This document shows positions 54,547-63,708 of a stretch of DNA of 64,000 bases, one piece after another. Position numbers and translations under genes: made by a program. Source of the stretch: Marinovum sp048263515 (GTDB lineage Bacteria; Pseudomonadota; Alphaproteobacteria; Rhodobacterales; Rhodobacteraceae); the NCBI RefSeq assembly GCF_048263515.1, contig NZ_JBLXEC010000005.1:163140-227139 (forward strand). Reading direction: 5' to 3'. The notes under the pieces were generated by a model. It saw only the letters and a list, made by a program, of their open reading frames with translations, was not told where the DNA came from and made no database searches. Each line of letters starts with the position of its first letter. Position 1 is the first letter of the stretch.

Positions 54547-56742
54547 TCAGGCAAGCTCGCTCAGGAACACCTCGAGGTCTCCGGCATCCAGGGGTTTCGA
54601 CAGCAGCGGCACGCCGAGGGTGGCGCAGCGGGTGTGCAGCGCGGGCGCGCGTTGGGCGGAGATGATGCGGGCCGGGATCGGGCCGTAGCGGTCGGTGATC
54701 TCGGAGAAGAGCTCGCAGCCGGTCATGCCCGGGCCGAGGTCCTCGTCGAGCATCAGGGCATCGGGCGTGATCTCGAGTTCGTCAAGCAGGTCGAGCGCGT
54801 CGCGGGCGTTGGCGACGTCGATCACATCCGCGCCCATGCCCTCGAGCGAGAGGGTCAGCGCGCGGCGCAGGTCGGTGTCGTTCTCGACCAGAAACACCAC
54901 GCGGCCCTGTACCATAACTCCGGGCGGTGGCGGGCGGGGAATGCGCGGCGTGGCGCTGCGCGGGGCCCGCGAGGCCAGCGGCACGGTGACGGAAAAGACG
55001 GTGCCGCGGCCGGGCTCCGAGCGCAGGTCCAGCGGCAGGCCGAGGCCGGCGCAGGCGCGGTCGACGATGGCGAGGCCAAGGCCCAGCCCCTCGGAGGCCG
55101 AGGCCGGCGCATCGACTCGGCTGAACTCGCGGAAGATCATGTCGCGGTGCTCGTCGGCGATGCCGGGCCCGGTGTCCCAGACCTCGATCCGCACCGCCTC
55201 GCCCTGGCGGCGCAGGCCCATCAGCACCTTGCCCTGTTGCGTGTAGCGCACCGCGTTGCCCAGCAGGTTCTGCAGGATGCGGCGCAGGTAGGAGGGGTCG
55301 GTCTCGACCCGGGCCGAGGTCGGCATGACCTTGAGGTCCAGCCCCTTCTGCGCGGCCAGCGGTTCGAGCTGGGTGTCGAGGGCGGTGAAGATCTGGCCGA
55401 GGTCGACGGGGCGGATATCAAACGCCGCGCGGCCCGAATCGAGCTTGGACATGTCCAGGAGCGCCTCGATGATATGTTCGAGCGAGCCCAGCGCCGAGGA
55501 GATCTTGCCCAAGGTCTCGTCGCCCACCGGCGACAGCGCCTCGCCGCTCAGCGTCCCGAGAAACAGCTTGGCGGCGGAGAGCGGCTGCAACAGGTCGTGA
55601 CTGGCGGCGGCGACAAAGCGGCTTTTCGAGGCATTGGCGCGTTCGGCCTCGGCCAGTGCCGAGGCCAGCTCGGTGGTGCGTTCGGCCACCCGCGCCTCGA
55701 GCCGTTCGTTCATCTCCTGCAGGGCGCGGGCGGCGTTGCGCTCGGCGGTGACATCGGTGAAGGAGATCACGAAGCCGCCATCCGGCAGCCCCTGGGCAAA
55801 GGCGTCGAGGGTCAGTGCCGTGCCCTGAGCCGCCTCGAACCGCAGCGCGCCACGGCGGGTGGGGCGGCCGGCCCAGTCGAGCAGGCGCTTGCGCGACATG
55901 CCGTGCGACAGGGTGAAATCCTCGGGCAGCTGGTCGATCAGCGTCCGGAAGGGCGCGCCGCGCTGCACCCGGGTCAGCGGCAGCCGCAAGAGCTCGGCCA
56001 CCCGCGCGTTCCAGCCGATCAGCCGCGCGTCATCGTCGAAGATGCAGACCCCCTGCGCCAGATGCTCCAGCGTGGCGGCGATCAGCCGGGCCTGCTTGTT
56101 CTGCAGCCGGGCACGCTCCTTGCGTTCCAGCCGGATCAGGTCGGTCACATCGGTCTGCAGCACCACGGTGCCATTGGAGGCGGTGCGCCGCTCGGAGACC
56201 TGCAGCCAGAGGTCCTGGGTCAGCCGCACGTTGAACATCGCGTTGTTCTTGCGGTGTAGCGACTTGCGCTGCATCGCCCAGGTCAGCCGGGTCTCGCCCT
56301 GTGGCAGGGCGAGATAGGCCGACTGGCTCACCAGATCGACATAGCCGTCGAACGGCAGGCCGGGTTTCAGCTGGTCGGCGATGTCGCGCATGTCCTGGCA
56401 GAAGCGGCTGTTGGTCAGCACCAGGTGATCCTGGCTGTCAAACAGCGCAAAGCCCTCGTTCACCGCCTCGATCGCATCGGCGAGGTTGGCGCGCGCCGCC
56501 TCGGTCTCGGCGCTGGCGTGTTCCAGCTGCAGGTTGCTGTCATGCAGCAGGTCGAGCGCGCGTTCGAGGTCGCGGGTGCGCGAGCGGACCTGATCCTCGA
56601 GCAGGGCAGCGCGTTCGAACTGGGCGTAGGCCAGCCCGGACGGGTCCTGCTGCTGTTCGACCCGGCGCATCAGCGACTGGGTGATCCGCAGCAGCTTTTC
56701 GTTCTGCCGCTCGAGACTGTCGGCGGTGTTGATCAGCGTCAT
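54547..56742 (-). CDS. Hybrid sensor histidine kinase/response regulator
   Basis: 731 residues, no membrane segments, so a cytosolic sensor. An N-terminal coiled coil (residues 1-95) leads to two PAS domains (AIEAVNEGFALFDSQDHLVL; HLAQGVCIFDDDARLIGWN, each quoted in part), a second coiled coil, a HisKA box with the phosphorylated His in AAASHDLLQPLSAAK, an HATPase with LLGNAVRYTQQGK and VWDTGPGI, and a C-terminal receiver (VVFLVENDTDLRRAL, LMLDEDLGPGMTG). It overlaps the FIST gene by 4 bases. With FIST as the likely ligand sensor, it presumably signals to the LuxR-type regulator upstream. Confidence 0.9.
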   Translation of the reverse strand: MTLINTADSLERQNEKLLRITQSLMRRVEQQQDPSGLAYAQFERAALLEDQVRSRTRDLERALDLLHDSNLQLEHASAETEAARANLADAIEAVNEGFALFDSQDHLVLTNSRFCQDMRDIADQLKPGLPFDGYVDLVSQSAYLALPQGETRLTWAMQRKSLHRKNNAMFNVRLTQDLWLQVSERRTASNGTVVLQTDVTDLIRLERKERARLQNKQARLIAATLEHLAQGVCIFDDDARLIGWNARVAELLRLPLTRVQRGAPFRTLIDQLPEDFTLSHGMSRKRLLDWAGRPTRRGALRFEAAQGTALTLDAFAQGLPDGGFVISFTDVTAERNAARALQEMNERLEARVAERTTELASALAEAERANASKSRFVAAASHDLLQPLSAAKLFLGTLSGEALSPVGDETLGKISSALGSLEHIIEALLDMSKLDSGRAAFDIRPVDLGQIFTALDTQLEPLAAQKGLDLKVMPTSARVETDPSYLRRILQNLLGNAVRYTQQGKVLMGLRRQGEAVRIEVWDTGPGIADEHRDMIFREFSRVDAPASASEGLGLGLAIVDRACAGLGLPLDLRSEPGRGTVFSVTVPLASRAPRSATPRIPRPPPPGVMVQGRVVFLVENDTDLRRALTLSLEGMGADVIDVANARDALDLLDELEITPDALMLDEDLGPGMTGCELFSEITDRYGPIPARIISAQRAPALHTRCATLGVPLLSKPLDAGDLEVFLSELA

Positions 56743-57911
56743 TCGGCATCATCCGGCGGGTAGAAGGCGACGCCGGTCATCGTGTGGTTCACATGCAGCG
56801 CGCCCAGCTGTTCGCCATAGGTCGAGAAGCCGCGCACGTTGTGGCGGCGCAGCACCTCCGACACCGCGCGGGTCTGCTGGTTCTGGCCGGCCTCGAGCCG
56901 GCGCAGGATGCAGTCGCAGCCCAGGATCATCGAGGGCGCGCGGTCGCGCGACAGGCCTGAGAGCTCGGTCTCGAGGTGGCTGGCCATGTCCTCGGTGGTG
57001 GCCAGCGTCAGCACCATGCCTTCGTCGATGGCGGAGAAAAACACCAGCTCGCCGGCCTCGTTGACCCGCTGGATGGCGCGCACGTGGTGGCGCTGGCCAA
57101 GTTGTACCACCACCGGGTGGGCGGCAAAGGTGAACTGGTCAAGCTGGTCGGGCACCTTGCCGACGATGCGGGCATATTCCTGCGCCGCAGGTTCGGCATT
57201 GATCTGTCGGACGATGCGGCGGGCGGGGTCGGCCTCGGTCACCACCATCTTGGTCGCCGTAGGGGTCAGGTGATTGAGGCTGAACACCCGGATCGGGCAG
57301 GTCGAGCGCACCAGCGACACCACGGCGGCATTGTCGCGGGCCACCCCATCAAGCGCCAGAAGCGTGCGTTGAAAGGTCTCGCCATCGCCGGCCGAACCGC
57401 CAAAGAGTGGCACGCCGCCAAGGCCGGCGGAAAGTACCGCGGTCAACTCGTCCTCGCGCAGCGACAGCCCGTCGATGGCGAGAAAGGCGAACTCGGACGC
57501 CAGCGCCGGGGCTTCATCGGCCAGCTCGACGCGGTGGCGGATCAGCCGGTCGATCTCGGACTGCGGGTCGATCCGGTCGAGCCCGTCGACAAGGTAACAG
57601 GCGGCCCGGAAATGCGAGGGCAGGAGCCCCAGCGCCACGATCTGGCCGTCCTCGTAGCCGGCGGCGCCGATCTCGCCGGCGGTGGTGCAGGCGGTGACAT
57701 GGCGCGCGTCGAGCCGGTCGCTGGCCTCGGCCGAAAGGGCGGCAAAATCGCATTGCGCGCTGACGAACAGCAGAACAAGTTCGAAGGGGCCGGGGCCAAG
57801 CCCCGCCGCGATGGCGCCCACCGGATCGGCCTCATGCACCGAAACCTGCGCACTGCGCAGCCCCGTTGCCTCTCCTCCCACGGCGGACGGGTCTGATGTC
57901 AGGCCGTCCAA
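56739..57911 (-). CDS. FIST domain sensor protein
   Basis: 390-residue soluble protein with FIST_N and FIST_C domains. The N-terminal half includes VTACTTAGEIGAAGYEDG and GLPVFGGSAGD-like VPLFGGSAGDGETF. The C-terminal half has FFSAIDEGMVLTLATTEDM and SMILGCDCILRRLE, ending GFSTYGEQLGALHVNHTMTG, quoted in parts. FIST domains are thought to bind small ligands and are found upstream of kinases. Start TTG at 57911 is the only in-frame option covering the N-terminus, and it is uncertain. It is coupled to the kinase gene and follows the regulator by 54 bases. Confidence 0.88.
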   Translation of the reverse strand: MDGLTSDPSAVGGEATGLRSAQVSVHEADPVGAIAAGLGPGPFELVLLFVSAQCDFAALSAEASDRLDARHVTACTTAGEIGAAGYEDGQIVALGLLPSHFRAACYLVDGLDRIDPQSEIDRLIRHRVELADEAPALASEFAFLAIDGLSLREDELTAVLSAGLGGVPLFGGSAGDGETFQRTLLALDGVARDNAAVVSLVRSTCPIRVFSLNHLTPTATKMVVTEADPARRIVRQINAEPAAQEYARIVGKVPDQLDQFTFAAHPVVVQLGQRHHVRAIQRVNEAGELVFFSAIDEGMVLTLATTEDMASHLETELSGLSRDRAPSMILGCDCILRRLEAGQNQQTRAVSEVLRRHNVRGFSTYGEQLGALHVNHTMTGVAFYPPDDAE

Positions 57912-57965
57912 GGTTCCGGTTGTCCCGAATTGTTCTGTCAGGTGCGCGCTCTTGCGCGCGCGAAG

Positions 57966-58664
57966 TTAAGCGTGTTGCGACTGGTCTGGCAAGGTGCCGC
58001 TGAGCCGCGCGTCCTGGGCCACCAGCACCGCCTGGGTGCGGCTCTGGACACCGAGCTTGCGCATGATCGCGGTGACATGCGCCTTGACGGTGGTCTCGGC
58101 AATCGAGAGGTCATAGGCGATCTGCTTGTTGAGCTTGCCCTCGCAGATCAGCTGCAGGATGCGCGACTGCTGGTTGGTCAGCGTCGCCAGCCGCTCCATC
58201 GCGGTGTTTTCCTCGCTGGCCTCGTCTCCATGCGGCAAATAGTCGTCTGGGGTATAGACTTGGCCCTTGCGCACCGCGCTCAGCGCCGCATGGAAGGCGG
58301 GCTTCTGGCTATGCTTGGGCACGAAGGCCGCGGCACCGGCCGAGAGCGCCTTGGAAATCGTTCGGTTGTCGGCCATCGACGAGACTACGATCACCGGCGT
58401 GTTCTGCCCCAGCGCCGCGCGCAGTCGCAACAGACCGTCAAGCCCGTTGACGTCGGGCAGGTTGAGGTCGAGCAGCACGATATCCGGCGATCCGGTCTCG
58501 CCCACCCGGGTCAGCCCCTCCTCGAGGCTGGCGGCGGTTTCGACCTTGGCACCGGTGCAAAGCGACCTGAGGGTGAGCACGAGGGCATCGCAAAACAGCG
58601 GATGATCGTCGATCACCAGGGCGCGGGAAATACCATTAATCGGCGTCAGGGGGTCATTGGTCAT
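57966..58664 (-). CDS. LuxR/NarL-family response regulator
   Basis: 232-residue DNA-binding regulator. The receiver starts ALVIDDHPLFCDAL, with the phosphorylated Asp in IVLLDLNLPDVNG and VIVVSSMADN after it. The LuxR-type helix-turn-helix is LTNQQSRILQLICEGKLNKQ to ETTVKAHVTAIMRKLGV, quoted by its ends. The start is the ATG at 58664 (MTNDPLTP); the longer frame runs into the divergent promoter. It leads a regulator-FIST-kinase operon and faces coxG across 166 bases, making it the prime candidate activator of coxGSLM. Confidence 0.9.
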   Translation of the reverse strand: MTNDPLTPINGISRALVIDDHPLFCDALVLTLRSLCTGAKVETAASLEEGLTRVGETGSPDIVLLDLNLPDVNGLDGLLRLRAALGQNTPVIVVSSMADNRTISKALSAGAAAFVPKHSQKPAFHAALSAVRKGQVYTPDDYLPHGDEASEENTAMERLATLTNQQSRILQLICEGKLNKQIAYDLSIAETTVKAHVTAIMRKLGVQSRTQAVLVAQDARLSGTLPDQSQHA

Positions 58665-58718
58665 TGTGCACTGTCCGTTCTGCGGTAGGCTCAGCTTAGC
58701 CGCGATACCTGGCTCGGT

Positions 58719-58784
58719 CCTTTGTCCAATAGTCGCATGGGACCGGTGGCACCACAGCCACCCGGCACCTTTGTATAATAGCCG
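58719..58784 (+). promoter_or_regulatory. Direct repeats and -10 box in the coxG/regulator spacer
   Basis: Two direct repeats CCTTTGTNNAATAGYCG lie at 58719-58735 and 58768-58784, 49 bp apart. The second overlaps a perfect -10 hexamer TATAAT (58774-58779) with no good -35 at 17 bp, as in activator-dependent promoters. coxG starts 52 bases after the -10. Confidence 0.55.
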
Positions 58785-58830
58785 GTTGCGCCGATCCAAG
58801 CCTAGGTTCGGACCCGAGGAGACCAACACT

Positions 58831-59361
58831 ATGCAACTTACCGATTCCCGAGAGATTGCCGCGGCGCCAGAGGTTGTCTGGGCTGCCATTCTCGACCCCG
58901 AAGTGCTCAAGCAATGCGTGCCGGGCTGCCAGGAGATGACCGGCAGCCCCGAGAAAGGATTCGAGGCCAAGGTCGTCCAGAAGGTCGGCCCGGTGAAGGC
59001 CACCTTCAAGGGCGCCGTGACCCTGTCGGAGATGAAGCCGCATGAAAGCCTGACCCTGACCGGCGAAGGCAAGGGCGGCGCCGCTGGCTTTGCCAAGGGC
59101 GGCGCCGATGTGCGGCTTGAACCCAAGGGCGAAGGCACGCTGCTCAGCTATGATGTCGAGGCCAAGGTCGGCGGCAAGCTGGCGCAGCTGGGCAGCCGCA
59201 TCATCGACGGCTTTGCCAAGAAGATGGCCGACCAGTTCTTTGACAACTTCAAGGCCGCCGTCGAAGGCCCCGGCGAGGCAGAGACCGCCGAGGCCGGCAC
59301 CGACGCAGGTGCCGAGGGCGAGGCACCGAAAAAGGGCTGGTTCAAGCGCATGGTCACCTGA
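58831..59361 (+). CDS. coxG: CoxG-like SRPBCC protein (CO dehydrogenase subunit G family)
   Basis: 176-residue START-like lipid-binding fold: MQLTDSREIAAAPEVVWAAILDPEVLKQCVPG, quoted by its ends M-Q-L-T and C-V-P-G, then VRLEPKGEGTLLSYDVEAKVGGKLAQLGSRII, quoted likewise. A disordered tail ends KKGWFKRMVT, which may be a membrane-touching amphipathic helix. CoxG is thought to dock the dehydrogenase to the membrane or respiratory chain. GAGGAG nine bases before the ATG. First gene of coxGSLM. Confidence 0.9.
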   Translation: MQLTDSREIAAAPEVVWAAILDPEVLKQCVPGCQEMTGSPEKGFEAKVVQKVGPVKATFKGAVTLSEMKPHESLTLTGEGKGGAAGFAKGGADVRLEPKGEGTLLSYDVEAKVGGKLAQLGSRIIDGFAKKMADQFFDNFKAAVEGPGEAETAEAGTDAGAEGEAPKKGWFKRMVT

Positions 59362-59456
59362 GGGACCTGCGATCCGACAGCCGCCCCGGGGGCAATGTCT
59401 CCGGGGCAGGGCGGCCAGCCCGACATTCATTTGAGAAATAACCAAGGGAGGACTTC

Positions 59457-59942
<486 letters not shown>

Positions 59943-59953
59943 CCGGAGCGGGC

Positions 59954-60076
59954 GGTGGGTTGCAGACCCACCCTGCCGCATTCCGTCGGCCGGGCGCGTG
60001 CCCACCGACCTCGACACCGTAGGGTGGGTCTGCAACCCACCGGCAGCCAATCCGTAGGGTGGGTTTTCAACCCACC
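59954..60076. repeat. Three GGTGGGT/ACCCACC hairpins between coxS and coxL
   Basis: Perfect 7-bp stems with 5-base loops lie at 59954-59972, 60023-60041 and 60058-60076. Copies 2 and 3 carry the leader GTAG and tail GG, giving GTAGGGTGGGT-N5-ACCCACCGG. Copy 1 is the same unit inverted. This short unit is a widespread dispersed repeat type. Inside an operon it could act on mRNA processing or subunit balance. Confidence 0.85.
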
Positions 60077-60097
60077 GGTCCCAAGGGAGGAACGAGA

Positions 60098-62476
60098 ATG
60101 CCGAAAGATCAAGGCATAGGAGCCAGCACCAAGCGCCGCGAAGACGTGCGCTTTCTGACCGGCGCCGGCAATTACACCGATGACATCAACGTGCATGGCC
60201 AGGCCTATGTGCATTTCCTGCGCTCTGACGTGGCGCATGGCCGGATCACCAATATCGACACCTCAGCCGCGGCCGCGATGCCCGGCGTGGTGCGCGTCTT
60301 CACCGGCGCCGATTTCGAAGGCGTCGGCGGTCTGCCCTGCGGCTGGCAGGTGACCGACCGCCACGGCGAAGTCATGAAGGAGCCACCCCACCCGGTCCTG
60401 GCGCAGGGCAAGGTGCGCCACGTCGGCGAGCCGATTGCCGCCGTGGTGGCCGACACCCTGCAACAGGCGCGTGACGCCGCCGAGGCGATCGAGCTCGACA
60501 TCGAGGAACTGCCCGCCGTCGTCGACATGAAGGCGGCGCTGGCCGAAGGCTCGGCCAAGGTGCACGACGACCTCAGCGACAACCTCTGCTACGACTGGGG
60601 CTTCGTCGAAGAGAACAAGGGTGCGGTGGAAGAGGCGATTGCCAATGCCGCCCATGTCACCACGCTGGAGCTGGTCAACAACCGGCTGGTCGCCAACCCG
60701 ATGGAACCGCGCGTCGCCGTCGGCGACTTCAACCGCGCGTCGGGCGATTCGACGCTCTACACCACCAGCCAGAACCCGCATGTGATCCGCCTGCTGATGG
60801 GCGCCTTCGTGCTGGGCATCCCCGAGCACAAGCTGCGCGTCGTGGCGCCCGACGTGGGCGGCGGCTTCGGCACCAAGATCTTCCACTATGCCGAGGAAGC
60901 CTTCTGCACCTTTGCCGCCAAGGCCTGCAACCGCGCGGTCAAATGGACCTCGACCCGGTCAGAGGCCTTCATGTCCGACGCCCATGGCCGCGATCACGTG
61001 ACCAGGATCGAACTGGCACTGGATGCCGACAACAACTTCACCGCCGTGCGCACCGAGACCTATGCAAACATGGGGGCGTATCTGTCGACCTTCGCGCCCT
61101 CGGTGCCGACCTGGCTGCATGGCACGCTGATGGCGGGCAACTACAAGACCCCGAACATCTACGTCAACGTGAAGGCGGTCTTCACCAATACCGTGCCCGT
61201 CGATGCCTATCGCGGCGCCGGCCGGCCCGAGGCGACCTATCAGCTCGAGCGCGTGATCGACAAGGCGGCGCGCGAGCTGGGCGTCGACCCGGTGGAGCTG
61301 CGGCGGCAGAACTTCATCACCGAGTTCCCCTATGCCACCCCGGTGGCGGTGGAATACGACACCGGTGACTACCATGCCACCATGGACAAGATGCTCGAAC
61401 TGATCGACCGCGAGGGCTTTGCCGCGCGCCGCGCCGAGAGCGAGGCCAAGGGCAAGCTGCGTGGACTGGGCATCAACTGTTTCATCGAGGCCTGCGGCAT
61501 CGCGCCGTCGAATCTGGTAGGCCAGCTTGGCGCACGTGCGGGTCTCTACGAGTCGGCAACGGTGCGGGTCAATGCCACCGGTGGTCTGGTGGTGATGACC
61601 GGCTCGCACAGCCACGGGCAGGGGCACGAGACCGCCTTCCCGCAGGTGATCTCGGAGATGATCGGCATCCCCGAGGATCAGATCGAGATCGTGCACGGCG
61701 ACACCGCCAATACGCCGATGGGCATGGGCACCTATGGCTCGCGCTCGCTGGCGGTCGGTGGCTCGGCCATGGTGCGCGCGGCCGAGAAGATCATCGCCAA
61801 GACCAAGAAGATCGCCGCCCACCTGCTCGAAGCCGCCGAGGCGGATATCGAGCTCAAGGACGGCACCTTCTCGGTGGCGGGCACCGACAAGTCGGTGGCC
61901 TGGGGCGATGTCTGCCTGGCGGCTTACGTGCCGCACAACTACCCGCTCGAAGACATCGAGCCGGGTCTCGAGGAGACCGCCTTCTACGATCCGTCGAACT
62001 TTACCTATCCCGCTGGCGCCTATGCCTGCGAGGTCGAAGTCGACCCCGAGACCGGCGTCGCCACCATCGAGAAGTTCGTCTCGGCCGATGACTTCGGCAA
62101 CGTCGTCAACCCGATGATCGTCGAAGGCCAGGTGCATGGCGGCATCGCCCAGGGCATCGGCCAGGCGCTGCTGGAAAACTGCGCCTATGACGAGAACGGG
62201 CAGCTGCTGTCGGCCTCCTACATGGATTACGCCATGCCACGGGCAGATGACCTGCCGATGATGGACAGCTATACCGTCGACCATTCCTGCCAGACGCCCT
62301 GTACCCACAACCCGCTCGGGGTGAAGGGCTGCGGCGAGGCCGGGGCCATCGGCTCGCCGCCGACGGTGATCAACGCCATCCTCGACGCGCTGAATTCCGG
62401 CGGTCACAAGGTGGATCACATCGACATGCCGGCCTCGCCTTCGCGCGTCTGGGCGGCGATCAACAACGCATCTTGA
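60098..62476 (+). CDS. coxL: Molybdenum hydroxylase large subunit, form II CoxL
   Basis: 792-residue catalytic subunit binding the molybdopterin cofactor. It starts GASTKRREDVRFLTGAGNYTDDI, quoted by its ends, with DVGGGFGTK and the catalytic Glu block KGCGEAGAIGSPP. The active-site loop is AYRGAGR at residues 370-376, the form II signature, not the AYxCSFR loop of true CO dehydrogenase. The S-L-M gene order also fits form II. So CO oxidation is unproven and another small substrate is likely. ATG 60098 has GGGAGG upstream. Confidence 0.94.
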   Translation: MPKDQGIGASTKRREDVRFLTGAGNYTDDINVHGQAYVHFLRSDVAHGRITNIDTSAAAAMPGVVRVFTGADFEGVGGLPCGWQVTDRHGEVMKEPPHPVLAQGKVRHVGEPIAAVVADTLQQARDAAEAIELDIEELPAVVDMKAALAEGSAKVHDDLSDNLCYDWGFVEENKGAVEEAIANAAHVTTLELVNNRLVANPMEPRVAVGDFNRASGDSTLYTTSQNPHVIRLLMGAFVLGIPEHKLRVVAPDVGGGFGTKIFHYAEEAFCTFAAKACNRAVKWTSTRSEAFMSDAHGRDHVTRIELALDADNNFTAVRTETYANMGAYLSTFAPSVPTWLHGTLMAGNYKTPNIYVNVKAVFTNTVPVDAYRGAGRPEATYQLERVIDKAARELGVDPVELRRQNFITEFPYATPVAVEYDTGDYHATMDKMLELIDREGFAARRAESEAKGKLRGLGINCFIEACGIAPSNLVGQLGARAGLYESATVRVNATGGLVVMTGSHSHGQGHETAFPQVISEMIGIPEDQIEIVHGDTANTPMGMGTYGSRSLAVGGSAMVRAAEKIIAKTKKIAAHLLEAAEADIELKDGTFSVAGTDKSVAWGDVCLAAYVPHNYPLEDIEPGLEETAFYDPSNFTYPAGAYACEVEVDPETGVATIEKFVSADDFGNVVNPMIVEGQVHGGIAQGIGQALLENCAYDENGQLLSASYMDYAMPRADDLPMMDSYTVDHSCQTPCTHNPLGVKGCGEAGAIGSPPTVINAILDALNSGGHKVDHIDMPASPSRVWAAINNAS

Positions 62477-62490
62477 GGGAGGGCTGAGAC

Positions 62491-63279
62491 ATGTACAGCT
62501 TTGACATCGAACGGCCGAAGTCACTGGCCGATGCTCTGGCGGCGCTGGGCGACGAAGAGGCACAGGCACTGGGCGGCGGTCAGACCCTGATCCCGACGCT
62601 CAAGCAGCGTCTGGCCAGCCCCGGCAAGCTGGTCAGCCTGACAGGTATCGACGAGCTCAAGGGCATCACCCGCGAGGGCGACACGGTGACCATCGGCGGC
62701 GGCACCACCCATGGCACCATCGCTCGCGAGACGGCGGAGTATTTTCCGGGCCTGTCCTACCAGGCCTCGAAGATCGGCGATCCGGCGGTGCGCAACCGCG
62801 GCACCATCGGCGGCTCGCTGGCCAACAACGACCCCTCGGCCTGCTACCCGTCGGCCGCCATGGCCTGCGGCGCGACCATCGTGACCAACACTCGCGAGAT
62901 CGCGGCCGACGACTATTTCCAGGGCATGTTCGCCACGGCGCTGGAGGAGGGCGAGATCATCATCGCGGTGAAGTTCCCGCTGCCCGAGGCCTCGACCTAC
63001 ATCAAGTTCGAACAGCCGGCCTCGCGCTTTCCGCTGGTGGGGGTGTTCGTCGCAAAATACGCCGACCGCGTCGGCGTCGGCGTGACCGGTGCCTCCGAGG
63101 GCGGGGTGTTCCGCTGGACCGAGGCCGAAGCGGCGCTGGGCGGCAATTTCGCTGAAAATGCGCTCGAGGGGCTCTCGGTCTCGGGTGACGGGATGATCGG
63201 TGACCTGCACGGCACCGGCGCCTACCGCGCGCACCTGGTGGGCGTGATGACCCGGCGGGCGGTGGCTCAGCTGGTCTGA
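62491..63279 (+). CDS. coxM: Molybdenum hydroxylase FAD-binding subunit
   Basis: 262-residue flavoprotein subunit. The FAD pyrophosphate loops are LGGGQTLIP near residues 27-35 and RGTIGGSLANNDP near 107-119. The C-terminal CO_deh_flav_C domain follows (FPLVGVFVAKY, AEAALGGNF). It passes electrons onward to the respiratory chain, probably with CoxG. It starts 14 bases after coxL and ends the operon. Confidence 0.95.
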   Translation: MYSFDIERPKSLADALAALGDEEAQALGGGQTLIPTLKQRLASPGKLVSLTGIDELKGITREGDTVTIGGGTTHGTIARETAEYFPGLSYQASKIGDPAVRNRGTIGGSLANNDPSACYPSAAMACGATIVTNTREIAADDYFQGMFATALEEGEIIIAVKFPLPEASTYIKFEQPASRFPLVGVFVAKYADRVGVGVTGASEGGVFRWTEAEAALGGNFAENALEGLSVSGDGMIGDLHGTGAYRAHLVGVMTRRAVAQLV

Positions 63280-63394
63280 GGAACGGTTCGTTCCGGAACT
63301 GGAAAGGGCGGCCTTTGAGGGTGACGCATTCCGTGCCGTGGGGCATCAAAAACGGTCGGTCATGCGTATGGGTGAGCCTGACAGAAATGACACG

Positions 63395-63430
63395 AGGCCG
63401 GGGAGTTCCACGCTCCCCGGCCTTTGGTTT
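63395..63430 (+). terminator. Rho-independent terminator of coxGSLM
   Basis: An 11-bp perfect stem AGGCCGGGGAG/CTCCCCGGCCT with a 7-base loop is followed by TTGGTTTT, 115 bases after the coxM stop. Confidence 0.85.
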
Positions 63431-63522
63431 TCCGGAAATGGCTTAGGCCGACTCTCGTCGGAAAACTCGACTGTCGGCTCTGAGCCCAAGCCTACCGGAG
63501 CAGCGCTGAGATTGAATGACCG

Positions 63523-63708
63523 CTATTCTTCAGGTTCGCATTGCCCCAATGGTTCAGTTACAATCAGGACCGTCTGGATCGCGCTTTCGGCTTCCTCGTC
63601 TGATATAAACCCTGCTTTCAAAATTTCCGACAGCACGAAGTTTATTCGCTCGATGGCTCGGTCATAGGACCTCACAGGATGAAAGAGCATAGGGGCTTTA
63701 GGCAGTAC
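63523..63708 (-). pseudogene. Remnant of a GT51-type transglycosylase gene cut by an insertion sequence
   Basis: The minus-strand frame from the insertion-sequence border reads VLPKAPMLFHP, RAIERINFVLSEILKAGFISDEEAESA and a stop at 63523. This resembles the end of a glycosyltransferase-51 domain of penicillin-binding proteins (L-P-K-A-P-S-x-Y-x-P, A-x-x-R-x-x-V-L-x-x-M, G-x-I-x-x-x-E-A). The upstream part is missing where the element begins. G+C is lower than in the window at large. A real start at the ATG 63690 (55 codons) is the alternative. Resemblance was judged by eye only. Confidence 0.45.

Noticed and set aside
57966..59138. 390-residue version of the LuxR-type regulator
   Set aside because: The extension crosses the divergent promoter and lies antisense to coxG. 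The receiver domain starts right after the ATG at 58664.
60098..62476. True (form I) CO dehydrogenase
   Set aside because: The active-site loop is AYRGAGR, not AYxCSFR, and gene order is S-L-M.
63338..63667. 109-codon plus-strand frame after coxM
   Set aside because: It spans the operon terminator, has no ribosome site and no recognisable protein pattern; the opposite strand carries a better match.
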